NCBI GenBank assembly: GCA_035544835.1
Contig: DASZZV010000377.1
Span: forward strand, 1-14,762
Length of the DNA stretch: 14,762 nt
Source of the DNA: DASZZV01 sp035544835
GTDB taxonomy: Bacteria > Acidobacteriota > Thermoanaerobaculia > Gp7-AA8
Reading direction: 5' to 3'
Part shown: positions 14,309 to 14,762 of the stretch, in pieces
Position numbering within the stretch: the stretch's first letter is position 1
Layout of the letters: each line of letters begins with the position of its first letter
Notes under the pieces: model-generated
Told to the model about the DNA's origin: nothing
What the model saw: only the letters and a program-made list of their open reading frames with translations
The model's database searches: none
Made by a program: the position numbers and the translations under genes

Positions 14309-14755
14309 ATGTCCCGGCCTCTCCGCCTTGCCTTTCCGGGCGCCATCTACCATGTCACCGGCCGCGGCAACGAGCGTCGCCATATCTGTCTCGACGACAC
14401 CGATCGGCACAGCTTTGTTGACCTGCTGGGTTCGGTCATCACCGAGCGACGCTGGATCCTTCACGCCTGCCTGGGTCCTCATGACCAACCATTACCATCT
14501 GCTCGTCGAGACGCCGGAGACGAACCTCTCGAGTGGGATGCGCACGCTCAATGGCCAGTACGCGCAACCGTTCAACATCCGGGCGCTTGCGTTACTTGCC
14601 ACTGGCGAATGCGGCCTGCCTCACGCCCTGTCGCTGAATGGCTCTGCGTGTCAGCGTGGGCCGTGTCCAAGCTCGTTCGCGCCGCACAGGCGCTCCTGAA
14701 GGTTGATCGCGGATTTCGAAACCGAGTCAGGTTGATCCGCCGCGAACTGGCGTAA
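14309..14755 (+). pseudogene. Y1 (REP-associated) transposase, frameshifted and internally deleted
   Basis: ATG 14309 opens MSRPLRLAFPGAIYHVTGRG, then NERRHICLDDTDRHSF and ERRWILHA, a clear Y1_Tnp N-terminus. A 4-bp tandem duplication (CCTG twice, 14466-14473) shifts the frame; the next frame continues WVLMTNHYHLLVETPETNLS with the metal-binding HxH of HUH nucleases, then GMRTLNGQYAQPFN to about 14577. The expected stretch after it (RHGRVGHLFQGRYK-like and the catalytic-Tyr helix) is missing. Near 14640-14755 the remains of the C-terminal helix-turn-helix appear split over two frames (LRVSVGR, then VSKLVRAAQALLKVDRGFRN), ending at TAA 14753-14755. Removing the four extra bases restores the N-terminal half but not activity. 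Confidence 0.8.
14466..14473 (+). repeat. 4-bp tandem duplication disrupting the transposase
   Basis: CCTGCCTG. One copy would give cac gcc tgg gtc ctc atg (HAWVLM), joining the two homologous frames exactly; the second copy causes the +1 shift. Confidence 0.8.
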
Positions 14756-14762
14756 CGAGCCA

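Noticed and set aside
14202..14699. 165-codon open frame as a separate gene
   Set aside because: It is the second frame of the transposase pseudogene; only its middle (WVLMTNHYHLLVETPE region) is homologous, and its first ~85 codons are out of frame with the real N-terminus.

Overview
The window looks like chromosomal DNA of a GC-rich soil or sediment bacterium, most likely an Acidobacteriota (inference). The evidence is the combination of two Ser/Thr kinases carrying extracytoplasmic TolB-like beta-propellers, a large lipoprotein zinc metalloprotease of the DUF5117/DUF5118/DUF4953 type, many REP-associated (Y1/IS200-like) transposase remnants, and -10-like hexamers only 11-12 nt before two start codons. 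No rRNA, tRNA or CRISPR array was seen.

Left part (1-5050). The left edge (1-432) holds a non-autonomous remnant of a REP-associated transposase element. It keeps the 5' leader, the C-terminal helix-turn-helix end of the transposase and a terminal repeat, but not the catalytic domain. Then come an intact SAM-dependent O-methyltransferase (571-1605) and a PknB-like kinase with a TolB-type propeller (1693-4329). The left-edge repeat recurs directly after that kinase (4336-4473) and runs into short GC-rich tandem repeats. A conserved small-gene pair follows. Its first gene is frameshifted by an exact 8-bp tandem duplication; its second (4819-5049) is intact and overlaps the ancestral stop by ATGA.

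Middle (5071-11199). A secreted or outer-surface zinc metalloprotease (minus strand) is divergent from a second kinase-propeller gene (7734-10418), with 146 bp between them. A three-ribbon zinc-binding protein (10519-11199) follows. These genes look intact and chromosomal.

Right part (11200-14762). This is an accessory segment in decay. A collapsed transposase element (11214-11668) precedes what looks like the remains of a restriction-type defence island: a helicase-associated phospholipase-D-like N-terminus that is frameshifted and truncated, an intact RhuM-Fic protein (12783-13805), and the first ~85 residues of a large class I DNA methyltransferase, which overlaps the Fic gene by one base. 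The methyltransferase is cut off at about 14069, where the sequence joins an antisense fragment of another gene. Next come an 11-bp perfect stem-loop and a second transposase pseudogene, frameshifted by a 4-bp tandem duplication and internally deleted. The Fic gene is the only apparently intact reading frame in this segment, and two palindromes lie just upstream of it.

The most unusual points are: (i) three transposase elements at different stages of decay, including a leader-to-C-terminus deletion form; (ii) two genes disrupted by exact short tandem duplications; (iii) an intact Fic gene stranded between a truncated helicase and a truncated methyltransferase, with a 25-bp palindrome inside its coding sequence.
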